The notes beneath the pieces were generated by a model. The model saw nothing but the letters and a program-made list of their open reading frames with translations, searched no databases and was not told the origin of the DNA. From NCBI GenBank assembly GCA_000827265.1, contig KN834780.1:189620-253619 (forward strand): DNA of 64,000 nt, written 5' to 3'. The stretch comes from Collybiopsis luxurians FD-317 M1. Taxonomy: Eukaryota; Basidiomycota; Agaricomycetes; Agaricales; Omphalotaceae. A program made the translations under genes and the position numbers. Within the stretch, counting starts at the first letter, position 1; each line of letters opens with the position of its first letter. This document shows, piece by piece, positions 12,709 through 24,858 of this stretch.

Positions 12709-13526
12709 CTATGACTGAATTTTTTGGTACGAATCAGAGTACAAGGCGGTCAGTCTGATTGTATCTGCTATCGCCCGAGAGCTTTGAGACAATGCCTCTC
12801 TGTTATCGGAAGAGTAACCCCAAGTAGGTGAAACTGGAGAGGCTTGGTCGTTCAAACCTGGGTCAAACATGGATAAATAGGGTTAGAATTTGGAGAAAAA
12901 TTAAAGTATCTTACCGTCAGTCGCAGCGTATGCGAATTCGCTTTCTGATTTGACGGGCATCGAATGCTCCTGAGAGCTGTCAGGATTTTGCTCAGTTTCG
13001 GAGACAGGGTCTATATGGGCATTGGAATTTCCCCATTCGTATTCATTGAATTCATTAGGTATGGGATGTCTTCTCAAGAGTCTGGCAGTGTGGGTGTTTG
13101 ACGAGTCGGAGGACCAGATACGAAGCTCGGGCCGAGGTTGTGAATTATGCCCAAACGAGGGCTGAACTGCGAAGAGATTGAGGCGCAGGATGGTGATCAC
13201 CTAAACAAGGACTCACTCAAATGAGTCATCCACTCCGAATTGTTATGAAAACTGAGACTAGTCGGAAGAGCAAAAGTCGATCCAGTGGACCTAGACACTG
13301 ATGATCTACTTTCAACTCTCCTTGGAAAATTCAAGTGAGCCCTTTCGTTGACGAGATCGGCGTTTGCGGGGAGCGACGTTCTATTATTGTGTCCAGTATT
13401 GCTAGTCTGTTTAGAATCTTCCATAGTTCGGAGAGGCTACAGTCGTAGAGGTGGATTTGAGGAGGGATATAATGCGTTAAATACCTTTTTGTAGATAAGT
13501 TGGCGCGCCAACCACTGACTTAGCAT
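12709..13526 (-). CDS. hypothetical protein, 220 aa, four exons
   Basis: Built by hand from exons 13526-13485, 13436-13217, 13166-12915 and 12857-12709, which sum to 663 nt with intact phases across introns of 48, 50 and 57 bp, all GT-AG. The start (MLSQWLARQL) is preceded by a consensus TATATAAG on the same strand at 13669-13662. The product is polar, Ser/Asn/Glu-rich and without membrane segments; it holds basic clusters (FPRRVESRSSVSRSTGS; ARLLRRHPIP) and an acidic middle. No family is recognised. It looks like an intrinsically disordered, possibly nuclear or phosphorylated protein (inference). The ATG at 13424 is an alternative start and would remove the first exon. Confidence 0.55.
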
Positions 13527-13661
13527 CAGGGACTCAACTGTAAAGCCAAGACAAGCCAGAAGAGGAGCGTGTATGTACTAGATCGTTTCAAACTTTGTCA
13601 ATGAATGATATATCGGAATGGCGGATATCAGTGAGATCGATATGAGGCAAGCGACCCGACA

Positions 13662-13669
13662 CTTATATA
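13662..13669 (-). promoter_or_regulatory. TATA box of the 220-aa gene
   Basis: On the minus strand it reads TATATAAG, 136 bp before the proposed ATG at 13526. A possible 41-bp intron in the 5' leader (gtacat...acag) lies between. Confidence 0.5.
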
Positions 13670-16150
13670 CCCTAGGACCATTGAGGCTGCGACGTAAGTA
13701 GTGTTGGCACGGTGGCACGGTGCCGATCAGAGGAGGTGAGATAGAGAATCTCTCCGCGTTGCCCGTCAGCGGACAACCAGTCGCATTCATTTTTTGAAAG
13801 GAAATCCAGAGAGCAAGATGCTGCGACTAGCAAATGAATGAGGTCCCATTCAGGTCCCTTACACCGGATGGTTCGAATAATGGTCGAAATCGGTGATAGT
13901 CGGGCGGATTTCCTTTCTTGTGCGGATGATATACAGCCCAAATCATGGTACACAGACTGCTTCGGGGTTCTCGGTGTCACTTGGCTTGGATTTATGGAGA
14001 ATGGAACATCTCATTAGGAAATATTCCTGCGACAAGATCAGGGCGGACATCGAGCCGTCCAGTGGGAGCGAACATCTGTTGAACAAGAGATGTCGCCAAT
14101 GATCACCGCATGCCCCTCCAACGGGTATCTCGGTCATATTTCGTAGCACGCGGGTCGCCCCATACTTCCCAGCCGAAGTGAAAGCGGAGCTCGCAGTCCC
14201 TTTCTTCAGCACCTGTGCCTGTACTAGTGCATACCCTCCTCAGATTAAGTACTGGAGTAAACGAGATTTCTAACTTAGATGACTGCGCCGTATGGCAAAT
14301 TTATAGTGGCAATTTAGTGATATTGAGGCTCATCAAGTGGTCCATTGCTTCGTGGTGAGCATGATCTGACCATACCACCCCATTCCTTCTATTTTCTAAC
14401 TCATTTTCTCGAGGAAAGGTGTGACGGTCACGATCGCAAGCTCACGTGATGGTGACGTCAGGACAGAACAGAACCGAACCGCTGGAAACCAACTGAAGGA
14501 ACCGATTCTCCGAGTCCATGGCCCCGAGTCAGCCTCATTTATGATACTTCAACCTAGATAGCCGTGGATTTCCACATTCAAATTTTTGTGTTTACTGAAG
14601 TTATCATTTGGGTTCAAAGCCACATCGTTAACGAAGATCCCGAGTCGAACACTGTCGAGTGTTCTGGGAAATTAGGGTGAATTCTGTGGGTTTGTAGATT
14701 ATGGAGGGGCGGCAAATTCACGCTTCTGTTTCGAAATTGATTTCAAGAACGTATGATGAATTCTACAACCCATTGAATCGATGGATTTCACGAGGAATTC
14801 TACTGTCGGTACAGAACATATCAAATTTTGAGTGCTGCTATCGATGATGCTGATCCTTTCTGTACCTGCGAAAACGCGCCGGAATTGACGACTTGAATAA
14901 ACCAGCCTTGGTACTGGAAGGGTCAGAAGACACAACTATGTTCAAGCCCGACTCGAATGCCTTTCAAAGTTTAATTGACAGCATGCCGACCTCAACGCTA
15001 CTACGTTCTGGCAGGGCAAGACCGTTCCGCCGCTAATTCGTAGCTTGTGCACTCTGTAACACCCCCATGGTCGAAAAATTGCTCCTTGACGACGCCTATT
15101 CCAGTCCCATATCTAGATGGATTTCTGCGCGACTGCGGGTCGAAGAAGGTGTACAAAAATGCTATAAAACGTGAACTATAACGCAAACTTGAAGGTATGA
15201 ATGGTTGTACAAAAAAAACCAACCGTATGAATATCCAGGGTTTGTAGCTTGCTCTCCCCATTTCGACCGGTTCAACCGGTTTGTGGATCTACCGCGTATG
15301 AGCCCAACCCTTGACTGTTAGTCCGGATACCCAGAGGATCATGGAGGAAATTGGTATTGGTCCTGTCGAAGCTATGAAACTCTGGGACTGATCTTGAAAT
15401 TTTGGCAATTTGTACAGAGGTATACGGTGACGGTTACAGGAAAATCCAGGAACATCTTTACTTGGATGTGTTGGATGCCTCATTCTCCGTTGATATCTAT
15501 GGTTTTCATAACTCGCTTTCGAGGTAAACATCTGTCCGAACCTTCGCTCATAATCCTAGAGACTATAGGATATTTTCAGTAAAAGGAAATGTGAGTATCA
15601 AGCCGCCTTGGGCATATCGGCTTTCAGTTACTTGTCATTAACGGAGGCAGCTCCCGATGAAGGAGTTGGGTCGCCCAAAAGTGGAAATTCTGTATGAGTA
15701 AATGTCGTTGGTGAGTGCTCAAGGTGTCTTTTGCAGAGTAGGAATGGTTGATCGACGGTTTGTGATCAACTTGTCAAGTTCAAGCTTGCAAACATCATAT
15801 CATGGCTGCAGCGCTGCCGGGGCCTTCGCCGTTCGGCATTTGCGGCACTCATGCCGCGGTCTCAGGGATTATCGACCGCAGACGATGAATAATCGGGGCT
15901 CATTTTTCGCTGTGTAACAAAGCTCATATTCAATTTTCTCCAGATGGTGGTCTCTCCACAATGCTGTGATGATCATAGGACAAAGTGGGGAGAGTCAGAT
16001 GTGGATAACAAAGTTAAACGTTTAAGTTTGAGGTACATAGCTGTTGAGCTCGTGGCTGCATCGAGGCAACTTGAAGGGTTCGACGGAATCGGGGCTAGGA
16101 GCGCCTATCCTCATTACGCAATCATAGGCGGTGTATTTTCATTCTGAAGG
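13670..16150. other. long intergenic stretch
   Basis: About 2.5 kb with only short frames below 105 residues, none with a recognisable domain. It ends where the conserved promoter block of the first GTPase gene begins. Confidence 0.4.
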
Positions 16151-16236
16151 ATCCATGCTGATATGGTGAGGCTGATGAACGGAGTGAAAATTCTCCCTAT
16201 CATACGCACAGCGGCTCCTCGAAGACATATAAAAAA
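16151..16236 (+). promoter_or_regulatory. conserved promoter block and TATA, GTPase gene 1
   Basis: The block ATCCATGCTGATATGGTGAG followed by GC (16151-16172) and a TATA element within gaagacatataaaaaa (16221-16236) precede the ATG at 16289. Close copies occur before the other three GTPase genes. Confidence 0.6.
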
Positions 16237-16288
16237 AGTATAGAGCCAGCAAGAAAATTCGAAGAACTTGCTTCCTTCATCTCACTTG

Positions 16289-17533
16289 ATGGCCAGTAAA
16301 ACCCGTACCGAAGAATACCTCAACGATTCAAACGAGGAATCAAGTTCTACCGGCGAGGATAATCTTATTATTGCGTGAGTGTGTAGCTCCCATTTTGTCG
16401 GCTACGTTTACTTACGTAGCTCCTGCACCGCACAGTGTTATTGGTAGTGCCGGTTCAGGAAAATCATCCGTACGTTTAATTTGGCCCTGCTCTGGTTACA
16501 GGTAAACTAGATCACCGGCTTGTAGTTTATCAAGTTGCTTGCAGAAGAAGGAACCGTCGAGTCCAATGTTTCTGGCATCCAGATCGTTGATGTTTTCGAT
16601 GAACTAACTGGACGCAGAGTTACTCTCCTGGACACACCCGGGATCGACGATGAAAATGGAGTAACGGCGACACAGCTCATGAAAAAGATCACGGAGTTCT
16701 CGATCACACAGTGAGGATATATCTCCAAATTGATTTTTCCTTTGCGTCTCAGCTCTTTTCAAAGATATGATTCCATACGGAACCTGAATGGTCTTGTATA
16801 CATGCATAGTGTAGCCGGCAGCACCGAATCTGGTGGTCTTGGGACTTCGAATCTGAAATGGTTTTCGAACCTCTCAGACAGCAATACATTCAACAACGTG
16901 GTAGTCTTGACCACATTTTGGGATGATCCTTCGGCGTGGAATGTAGGCGAGGAGAGAGAAGATGAACTGAAGTCGAAATTCCGACAGCTTGAAACCGGAG
17001 GAGCAGAATTCATGAGGCATGATAAAACGGTGCTCAGTGCCCGGAGAGTTTTGAAACACTTGGTGCTCAAATCGGAAATGGATGTGCTTAAGGCAAAACA
17101 TAAGGCCGAGATAGCAAGGTTGGAAGCAGAGCTGAGGAAGCTGAGAAAGAAAAATGGCGAGCTTGAAGAACAACTAAAGAGGGAGACAGCCGACTTACAA
17201 AGGAAACTGGAGGACGCGGAGAACGAGAAGGCTGAGTTGTTAAAAGATTTGGCGAGCGAAAAGAAAATTCGACAGGATCTGGAGGCCAAAATGCAACAGG
17301 AAAAAGACGAGCATAAGAAGCAGGAGCAGGAGTGGGCTAAGAAGTATAAGCAGCAATACGAAGCATACAAAGCGGTGTTGAATGGTCTGCATGATAAGTT
17401 GCAACAGATGCTGGACGATAGGTGGATAAAATTCGAATGGGGAGTGGCTCAGGAACTGTTACTGGTCCCTTCCCTTGTAGCGAAATCTTTTCTAGGTACC
17501 TTTTCCCTTGACATGGACATGAAGAAGAAATAG
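16289..17533 (+). CDS. AIG1-like P-loop GTPase, paralogue 1 (357 aa)
   Basis: Exons 16289-16374, 16436-16469, 16526-16710 and 16765-17533 sum to 358 codons including the stop. The product is a putative cytosolic GTP-binding protein. The Walker A motif GSAGSGKS (residues 32-39) is encoded by the 34-nt second exon; DTPG (residues 76-79) is the G3 motif. The segment VVVLTTFWDD stands where NKxD would lie, as in fungal AIG1-like proteins. The C-terminal half is a long coiled coil, Glu/Lys-rich (about residues 190-330), ending in a conserved tail with WIKFEWGVAQELLLVPSLV. No membrane segment. The family is expanded in mushrooms and its role is unknown; scaffold or defence roles are speculation. 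First of four tandem copies; its spacer is less similar to those of copies 3 and 4. Confidence 0.85.
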
Positions 17534-20447
17534 GCCAGAAGCGGGAGCGAGCAGAGCTTGACTAGCCAAAGACGCTTCCCCAAAGCCAAGACAGTATGTA
17601 ACTCAAATCGTAATCGTCGCTTCCGAATGTAGCATAAGACCTGTACTTTTTCTCCTAGCTATTTCCAACCCTTGTTTCTTGGAGTATTGTACCAGATGCT
17701 CTATTTCACGATGGGACAAACGTTTGCAGCGAGGTCACAATGGCAGGAGTTGTAAACTATGACACATAGCTAGGTTCCGTGTAGTCATCAAAGTTTTGGC
17801 ATGACTTTGGAGAAAGGCAGCCGCAAAAACTTGCGTGGCAGTAAGCAAATGAGTCTAGGAACTGCTGTCATCTTTTCGATTATTGAGGGAGGGGCCGTAA
17901 GAGCGTTGTTGGTAGCCAGTTCTGGCGCCAGCGTTCACGCTACCAAAATGGCCCGACTGACGGACCGAACCGGGTGCCTCCCTAATATGGCATAAGCAAA
18001 ATATACCGTAAGTTGTTGGAGAGGGCCGACAAGCGGCAAGAACAAATCGTTAGGAACGTTGGTCCCTCAGAATTAACCTGACAAGAAACTAAGGATCACT
18101 TGTTAACAGAAAGCTAGTAGTGGTATCCCATGCGGAAGAGTTCCATTCACATTTGACGAGCACTTGAGAAACACATTACAAAAGGCGAAGAGCAAGATAC
18201 AGCACCTGCTAGTAAGCTGAGCTGAGCCGACGGCGGCGAGGGCATTAAACATCTTACTAACCCTCCGGAGAGATGGGCCGCAGGTGAGCCGAATGCTCGG
18301 AACAGACTAAGACAACGTGACGCAGAACGGTTTGTTTATCATACAGGGTGGAGTTCCCGCTAAGTACCCGCTACTTCCTATACGCTGATGACAGTTTCCT
18401 TTCTTCAGAATTTGGTCGTAGTACGCTGCCGCTCGCTGTCTGCAGCTTCAATCCAAAATCGTAGCCTTGGAAATTTGCTTTCAAGTTATTGCTTGACGTT
18501 TAATTACCGTTTTTTTTTCTTTTCATTCGGGTGGTTTCTCGGTTTTACTGTATGCTCACTCATCTGTCCCCGTAAATCCACCTATCTATACCTCTTTCTT
18601 TTTCCGGTCCTTAGCTATCACTTGGGCATTTTTGCGCCTGCCTTTTCGACCTATCAACGCTCACTCCAAGCCAAATTCTTTCGGCCATTCTCACCCTTTT
18701 GGCACGGCTTAATGTTCCTCGCGCTCTTTCTCTTTTCAAATCTCTCATCTTCGGCAGACCTTCTGGCCCACCCCTTCCTTTGCATGTACATGTGCTATTT
18801 CCACTCCGTCACGGTTAACGCTCGTATCGAGCACGCCAGACACTACCAGGAATATCCTGGATACTTTCCCAGACGGCATAAGGGATACCTTGCGATGCTC
18901 GGCTCGAGCTCGAATCACAAACATCGATCTATGACGCCTGCCCCCTTTCTTATTCGCGCAAGGGTGTGAGAACAAGGTATGACTGGCATGAGGACCATAA
19001 ACTCTTTCGTTGTGGGGCAAACGACATGCGCCTTCGACGGGAGGAATCAATGATATGCTTACACTATTATCACCGGTGAGGGATGGAGATTTAACAACAG
19101 ATGGGCTGCTTCTTCAGATAAAGAGCTCAGAATATTGTGCCCCGCTCAAGTCGTATATGCTGAGGGTGCTATGTCACGGATGCCTCGCGGATACTCAGAC
19201 ACGTTCGGAAACATTTGATCCTCCCAGCATACGCAAACCTTCTCATCCTCCTGCTGATTTCCACTCCCCGGTACCTTCAGTATTCCCCACGAGCATTGCG
19301 TTTATTTTGACCGATTTGCTTAGTGGGATAAGCTCGCGGCAGTGATTTCTTTTCTCCAATATCAGGAACAAAGAGAATTCGAATTTTTGACGGCTTAGAA
19401 GAAGTGGGTTCCGAGAGATGAGTAAAGCAATAGAAAGTTTTGGTCCTATCGGCTGCTCTGACGCCGCATTTCCTACCGTGGAGAGGGTACGTGTTACAGG
19501 GCGGCCGTCGGATGGCAGCGGTGAACTGCGAAAATGTCACGGCTGTGGATACGCATGGGTTTTCCTGGTTCTGCAAGTATGTGCACTGTGTCCTCTCATC
19601 GCTGTCATCTTGTCGTCCTGCTACGCGTACTGTAGACATTGTGTATTCTTTTAATAGTTATACCAATGCCTGGAATGCTCGTTTTAATGGTTTTGGATTC
19701 TTTGGTATACAAGGTCCGGGATTGGTACCTGCCGCGCGCACAGTGCGATGGCCCATCCCACAAGTACTGCTAATTGCACCTCTTTCTTTCTCCCCACTAT
19801 AGGTGCCAATGAATGTCCGGTGTACTTTGCACCAGGACCTAGCATGCAGGATACCTTCCTGTAACCAATGAGTTGTTCCTTGAACTCCAATGCTCCTTTC
19901 ACTTCGAGTTCGGATTCCGGAATCGTAGCAAAGTCGGGGATGATGGTGAGAAAGAAAGGGGCATGACTGCATCTCCGATCAATTGCCAACGGTGTAGTAC
20001 TGAAGCTAGTCAGTATCAACTTTGTATTAACTTTGCACAAACGATCTTACCATCCGAAACAGATGTATATACTAGCACTTGTCCACTGTTATTCCTGATT
20101 CAGAGGGTGAAGTTGCGGACAAGATCTCCACCAGGGACAACTGAAGAAGCTAGGTATGAAACCCCCAATCGTCCAGTCTAACGTTATCTGATGCAAACAC
20201 GAGTCTCCCATCGATTACAGCCGAAATTCACTATGGATTACTATTTACCAAAGTTGCTGATACTTACGCATACGGCCAGTGATCACGCACACAAGCGCAC
20301 GGCTGCACTCTTACGGTATGCAGCGATTGATTCTCCTGTTCCTGTGAAAGGACGAGAGAGTTCAAGTTTCCCGTGAGTCAGTTTCACCCTCTGCCCCGAG
20401 AACCTGCTATTCTATTTCCAGCAAAAACGCCGCTGGCCAATCTGAGA
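17534..20447. other. intergenic between GTPase 1 and 2
   Basis: Nearly 3 kb. The first 250 bp resemble the 3' flanks of the other GTPase genes (a degenerate gatgggacaaacg / gatgagacaatcg block near 17710 and 22080). 18460-18780 is pyrimidine-rich and gives an open frame (18388-18969) of 193 residues that I do not trust. 19650-20150 may hold a decayed minus-strand gene (see findings). Confidence 0.4.
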
Positions 20448-20535
20448 ATCCAGGCTGAAGTGGTGAGGCATCGGAAGCCGCCTACTTTGAAAGTGCTTCA
20501 GGTAATACGAAGCAGCAACTCCTCGAAGATATAAG
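20448..20535 (+). promoter_or_regulatory. conserved promoter block and TATA, GTPase gene 2
   Basis: ATCCAGGCTGAAGTGGTGAG followed by GC (20448-20469) and gaagatataag (20525-20535), 45 bp before the ATG. Confidence 0.55.
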
Positions 20536-20579
20536 CCTTACCTGAGTGTATTGGATAGGACTGCACATCGTCTTCTTCA

Positions 20580-21856
20580 ATGGCTCAACCTCGTACCGAG
20601 AACACCAATTGCAACGTAGACGATAATGTCATCATTGCGTATGTGCTCCCTCCCGCCCTCTTACAACTGCTGGCTACAATTAATCTGCTCTTACACCGCG
20701 CAGCGTTATCGGTGGAAGGAGGTCAGGAAAGTCATCTGTACGGATATCTCAGCTCCGCTTCGGTGACAAGTGAATTAACTTACCGGTTTGTAGTTTATCA
20801 AGTTGCTTTCGGGAAAAGAAAGCATCGAGGCTGGGGATAGCCGCGAGTCCAAAACTCTGGACATCCAACCCATCGACTTTCTAGATGAATTTAGCGGACG
20901 CAGAGTGACTCTGTTGGACACACCAGGGTTTGATGATTCCGGGAATGGTATAACAGACACGGAAGTCTTGAAAAAGATCACGGAGTTCTTGCTCACAGAG
21001 TACGTGCATTCTTTTTTTACCTTCTTCGCCGTTTCACAGTCCCTTCTCAAGATATGATACCGTGCGAAATCTGAATGGCCTCGTATACGTGCAGAGTATA
21101 TCTAGTGCCGGGATCAGTAGTCTTAGTACTTCTAACCTGAAGTGCTTCCAGAACCTCTCAGACAGTGATACGTTCAGGAACGTGGTAGTTTTGACCACGT
21201 TCTGGGATGATAGATCGGCGTGGAACGTAGGCGAGGATAGAGAGGCTGAACTGAAGTCCGGCGTTTTTCTGCAGCTTGCAGAGGGAGGAGCAGTTTTCAT
21301 GCGTCACGATAAAACCGTGCTCAGTGCCCGGAGGGTTCTGAAACACTTGGTGCACAAATCGGAATTGGACCTGCTTATTGCCAAGCACGAAGCCGAGGTA
21401 GCAAAGTTGCAAGCCGAGTTGAAGAAGTTAAAGAAGAGCAACAGCGAGCTCAAAGAACAGCTAGACAGGGAGACAACCGAACTGCAAAGGAAATTGGTTT
21501 GTGCGGAGAATGAGAGAGCTGAGTTGTCGAAAGCTTTGGTGAGTGAGAAGAAAACTCGACAGGATCTGGAGGCCAGGATGCAGCAGGAAAGAGACGAGCA
21601 CAAGAAGCAGGAGCAGGAGTGGACTCAGAAATATAAGGAACAATATGAAGCGTACAAAGCACAATTGAATGATCTGCGTGAAAAATTGCGGCAGGTGCTG
21701 GACGACAGCTGGATAAAGTACGAATGGGGAATGGCTCAAGAATTGCTACTGGTTCCCTCTCTTGTTACGAAATCCTTCCTAGGCTCCTTGGGTTTTGGCA
21801 TGGACATTCAGAGGGCAGAGAATAAAAGCTGGAGCAAGCAGGTCGAGTATTTTTGA
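20580..21856 (+). CDS. AIG1-like P-loop GTPase, paralogue 2 (367 aa)
   Basis: Exons 20580-20638, 20704-20737, 20794-20999 and 21052-21856 sum to 368 codons. Same plan as paralogue 1 and the closest to it in sequence: G domain, DTPGFDDSGNG, VVVLTTFWDD, a long Glu/Lys coiled coil, and a conserved tail (WIKYEWGMAQELLLVPSLV). The P-loop reads GGRRSGKS instead of GSAGSGKS: it still fits GxxxxGKS, but two arginines sit in the loop that wraps the phosphates, so nucleotide binding may differ (inference). Regulation is probably shared with its paralogues through the upstream block. Confidence 0.84.
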
Positions 21857-22875
21857 ACCAATTGGCGACTTGACTCGGATATGTTCTTGGTGCGCGGAGT
21901 TCGGCAGGGCCATTGCTTGGGTTCAATGCCCCATAGCCAGGATAACCACTTGAATTATAATTGTAATTTTCCGCTTATGTTTGTGCGTCTCGATAGCTTT
22001 AGGATATAATCTGGAATTTTTCCTTTGCGCTACTATGTTTGCTACCAATATCACACTGGTTGCTTTGCTTTACTTCATGATGAGACAATCGTTGGCAGCA
22101 GTGAGTTCTCCACGCGAGAAATGATAAAATGGGTACTGTAATCATAAATTTTCCATGTCAACAACCGTCAGAGTCGGAGATGAAGGTAGGCGTCTTTTGA
22201 GCGTCTTATTAGATCTTTCATCAACTTCCTCTCTTCATAGGAATGAAAAAAACGGCAAAGCGCCCGTTGACGCAGATACTCAATATTGGTCTCCCATCGA
22301 TCACTACAGCATCCAATACTGGAACGATGGACATGCATATACACCTTACATGAGGCGATGACTGTTTTAAAACGCCCGCGATCCAATCGCTGAGCAGCTG
22401 GTTATCTCCGGTAGACTGTGGTTGCCTGTGGATGGCATAGGCGAGTTTACGGGGCCCCGCTCAGATCGCTCAACCTCCTGGGGAGTAGAAAGTTCAAGCA
22501 GTGGGCGCAGTTTGGATCTACCTGCCTTATCTGGCGCGGAGAAGTTACACAGGTAGAGCAGCCGCATTGACGTGCAACAGACTTGCTCACATACTGTACT
22601 GCAAGTCTTCAGGGAGTCCAGGCACTCACATGCCTCAACTCGTATTTCGATCACAGCGCACCGCTCAAAACCTCCCATGGAGGAGATCATCGGTTAATAA
22701 TCAGATAACATCGAGAAACGGTGTAAGTAGTTGCTCGTGTCTTGAATGAGCCTTGTGGACGCGTCGAGGCTTTCCCAAATTTCACACTACCTCGGGAGTT
22801 GCTCGGTACACCCTCTTTTCTCGGATTTCGAGATCCCACTGCGTCCGCAAAACTTGCTGCATTTCCATTTTGAGT
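21857..22875. other. duplicated spacer between GTPase 2 and 3
   Basis: No gene supported. 22160-22500 and 22750-22900 match the spacer before GTPase 4 (26550-27000 and 27230-27410), showing that spacer and gene were duplicated together. Confidence 0.5.
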
Positions 22876-22938
22876 ATTCCATGCGAATGTGGTGAGGCAC
22901 CTGGATCGATAAACATGCACATCTTGAAGATATAAAAA
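22876..22938 (+). promoter_or_regulatory. conserved promoter block and TATA, GTPase gene 3
   Basis: ATTCCATGCGAATGTGGTGA followed by GGC (22876-22898) and gaagatataaaaag (near 22925-22938), 50 bp before the ATG. Confidence 0.55.
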
Positions 22939-22987
22939 GTCCGACGTTCGAACTCGAAGCAGATCGCACATTCATCCATCTAACTCA

Positions 22988-24858
22988 ATGACTTTCCATA
23001 CCGAAGAACATTCCTATTATGATTCCAAAACCGCAGAGGACAATGGCGTTGTCATAGCGTGAGTGTTGTGAGTGCGTCGTGGTCTGTTGTTTGCAATATT
23101 TACTTTAAGCTTTTCGCACCAGCGTCGTTGGTAGCACCGGATCAGGAAAATCCTCCGTACGTCCAAAGTCCAACGTTTGTTCCAGTCTTCTAATAATGAC
23201 TCGCTGTCCTATTATACTAGCTTATCAAGCTGCTCGCAGGAAAAGAGAGTGCTTCTGATAACTTCGATTCCGGCCCCCTTGAAGTCCACTCTGTCGAGTT
23301 TTTCGATAATCGAATTGGATGTAAAGTAACTCTCCTGGACACGCCGGGGTTCGATTCGAAAGGTGCCAGTGACTCTGAGGACAGTCTAACAGACACGGAC
23401 GTGTTTAAAAAGATTACCGAATTTTGTATCATAGAGTGAGTCCAGACTTTGAAGTTTATTCTTTCTCCGGCTCTGATCTAAATTCATTTCCTCATTTCAA
23501 CCAAAAACACAAGACTCGACTCTCACCCAAAGCTTAACGGCCTCATCTATCTCCACAGTATAGCCGACCCCAGCCCCAACTCTGGCCGCGCTAGTCTCAG
23601 CGATGAGAGTCTAAATATGTTCAAGACTCTCTGCGACACTAAATCATTCCATAACGTTGTAGTCTTGACGACGTTTTGGGATAAGACATCCTCTATGATG
23701 GGTGAGAAGAGGGAGGTTGAGCTGAGACGCGGAGTTTGTCGACAGCTTGAAGAGGATGGAGCTGCATTTATTCGGCACGATAGAACCATGTCTAGCGCTT
23801 GGCAGGTTTTGCAGCATCTCCTCACCTTCAATGCTCAGATTACGAAGGGGATTCCCGAGGAAAGAATGTCTCCGGTCAATATGCCCGCGCATAACGCAGA
23901 GGTGGAGTGGCTCGTTGCCAAGTACGAGGCCCAGGTAGCGGAGCTGCAGGCAGAGTTGAAAACATTAAAGAAGAACAATTACGAGATAAAGGAACAGCAT
24001 TCGAGGGAGAAGGAACGGTTCTTGAGGGAGATGGCCAAGATGGAGGTTAAAGTGGATAGCCTGCAGAACGAGAGAGCAGAGTTGTCGAATGATTCGGCGG
24101 GTGAGAAGGCTCGTGCAGAGATGCAGGCAGAACTCGAAGCGTTGAGGAAGAACAATTCCGAGATGAAAGAACAACATTTGAGGGAGATGGCCAAGATGGA
24201 GGTCAAAGTGGACACCCTGCAGGACAAGAGAGCGGAGTTGTCGAATGATTTGGCGAGTGAGAAGAAGGCTCGTGCGGAGATGCAGGCAGCACTTGAAGCG
24301 TTGAAAAAAAACAATTCCGAGATGAAAGAACAGCATTTGAAGGAGATGGCCAAGATGGAAGTTAAAGTGGACACCCTGCAGGACAAGAGAGCGGAGTTGT
24401 TAAATGATTTAGCCAGGGAGAAGGAGGCTCGACAGGTCGTGGAAACCAAGATGCAGCGGGTAAAGGAAGAACAGGACAGGCAGGAGCGGGAGTGGAAACG
24501 CAAGTATGATGATCAGAATGAAGCACACAAAGCCGAGTTCAAGCAGATGCAGGGTGAGTTCAAGACAGAGAGGAAAGGCCGACTGGATTTCGAGGCGAAC
24601 GAAAAACAGGAGCAGGAAATGGGATGGGATTCGAGGTTTGACGATCCATTTTTCGCGAATGTGCGGGCCAAGGCTCGAGATGGGTTTCAGCAAATGCGGT
24701 CTAAGCACATGCTTGAGACACCTACATTTACAGGCTTCAGTCGCCAATCTAGTTTCCGTAACTCGGGGTTTGACATGGGCGAGCAGAAGACTCAGGAGAA
24801 AAGCTGGAGCAAACAGGGGTCAAATGGAAGGGTATTTTATGCGGAATATTCTCGCTGA
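22988..24858 (+). CDS. AIG1-like P-loop GTPase, paralogue 3, expanded coiled coil (554 aa)
   Basis: Exons 22988-23058, 23123-23156, 23221-23435 and 23514-24858 sum to 555 codons. G domain with GSTGSGKSS on the 34-nt exon, LLDTPGFDSKG, and VVVLTTFWDK. The coiled coil is nearly 200 residues longer than in paralogues 1 and 2 because a unit of about 53 residues is repeated three times (around 23950-24430); each unit includes LREMAKMEVKVD and RAELSNDLASEK or close variants. The C-terminus diverges from paralogues 1 and 2 (MGWDSRFDDPFF) but matches paralogue 4 in MGWDS and ARDGFQQM. So 3 and 4 form one pair, 1 and 2 another. Confidence 0.84.
23950..24430 (+). repeat. 159-bp in-frame tandem repeat, three units
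   Basis: Units of about 159 bp within the coiled-coil exon; corresponding points fall at about 24106, 24265 and 24424. The first unit is the most divergent, and units 2 and 3 are nearly identical, which suggests recent expansion by slippage or unequal exchange. Confidence 0.75.

Noticed and set aside
16759..17370. Ser/Phe-rich minus-strand frame
   Set aside because: Complement of the Glu/Lys coiled coil of GTPase 1; the same shadow occurs opposite the other paralogues.
18388..18969. 193-residue open frame, Phe/Leu/Ser-rich
   Set aside because: It lies in a pyrimidine-rich stretch that yields hydrophobic codons by composition; no family pattern, and no counterpart in the other GTPase spacers.
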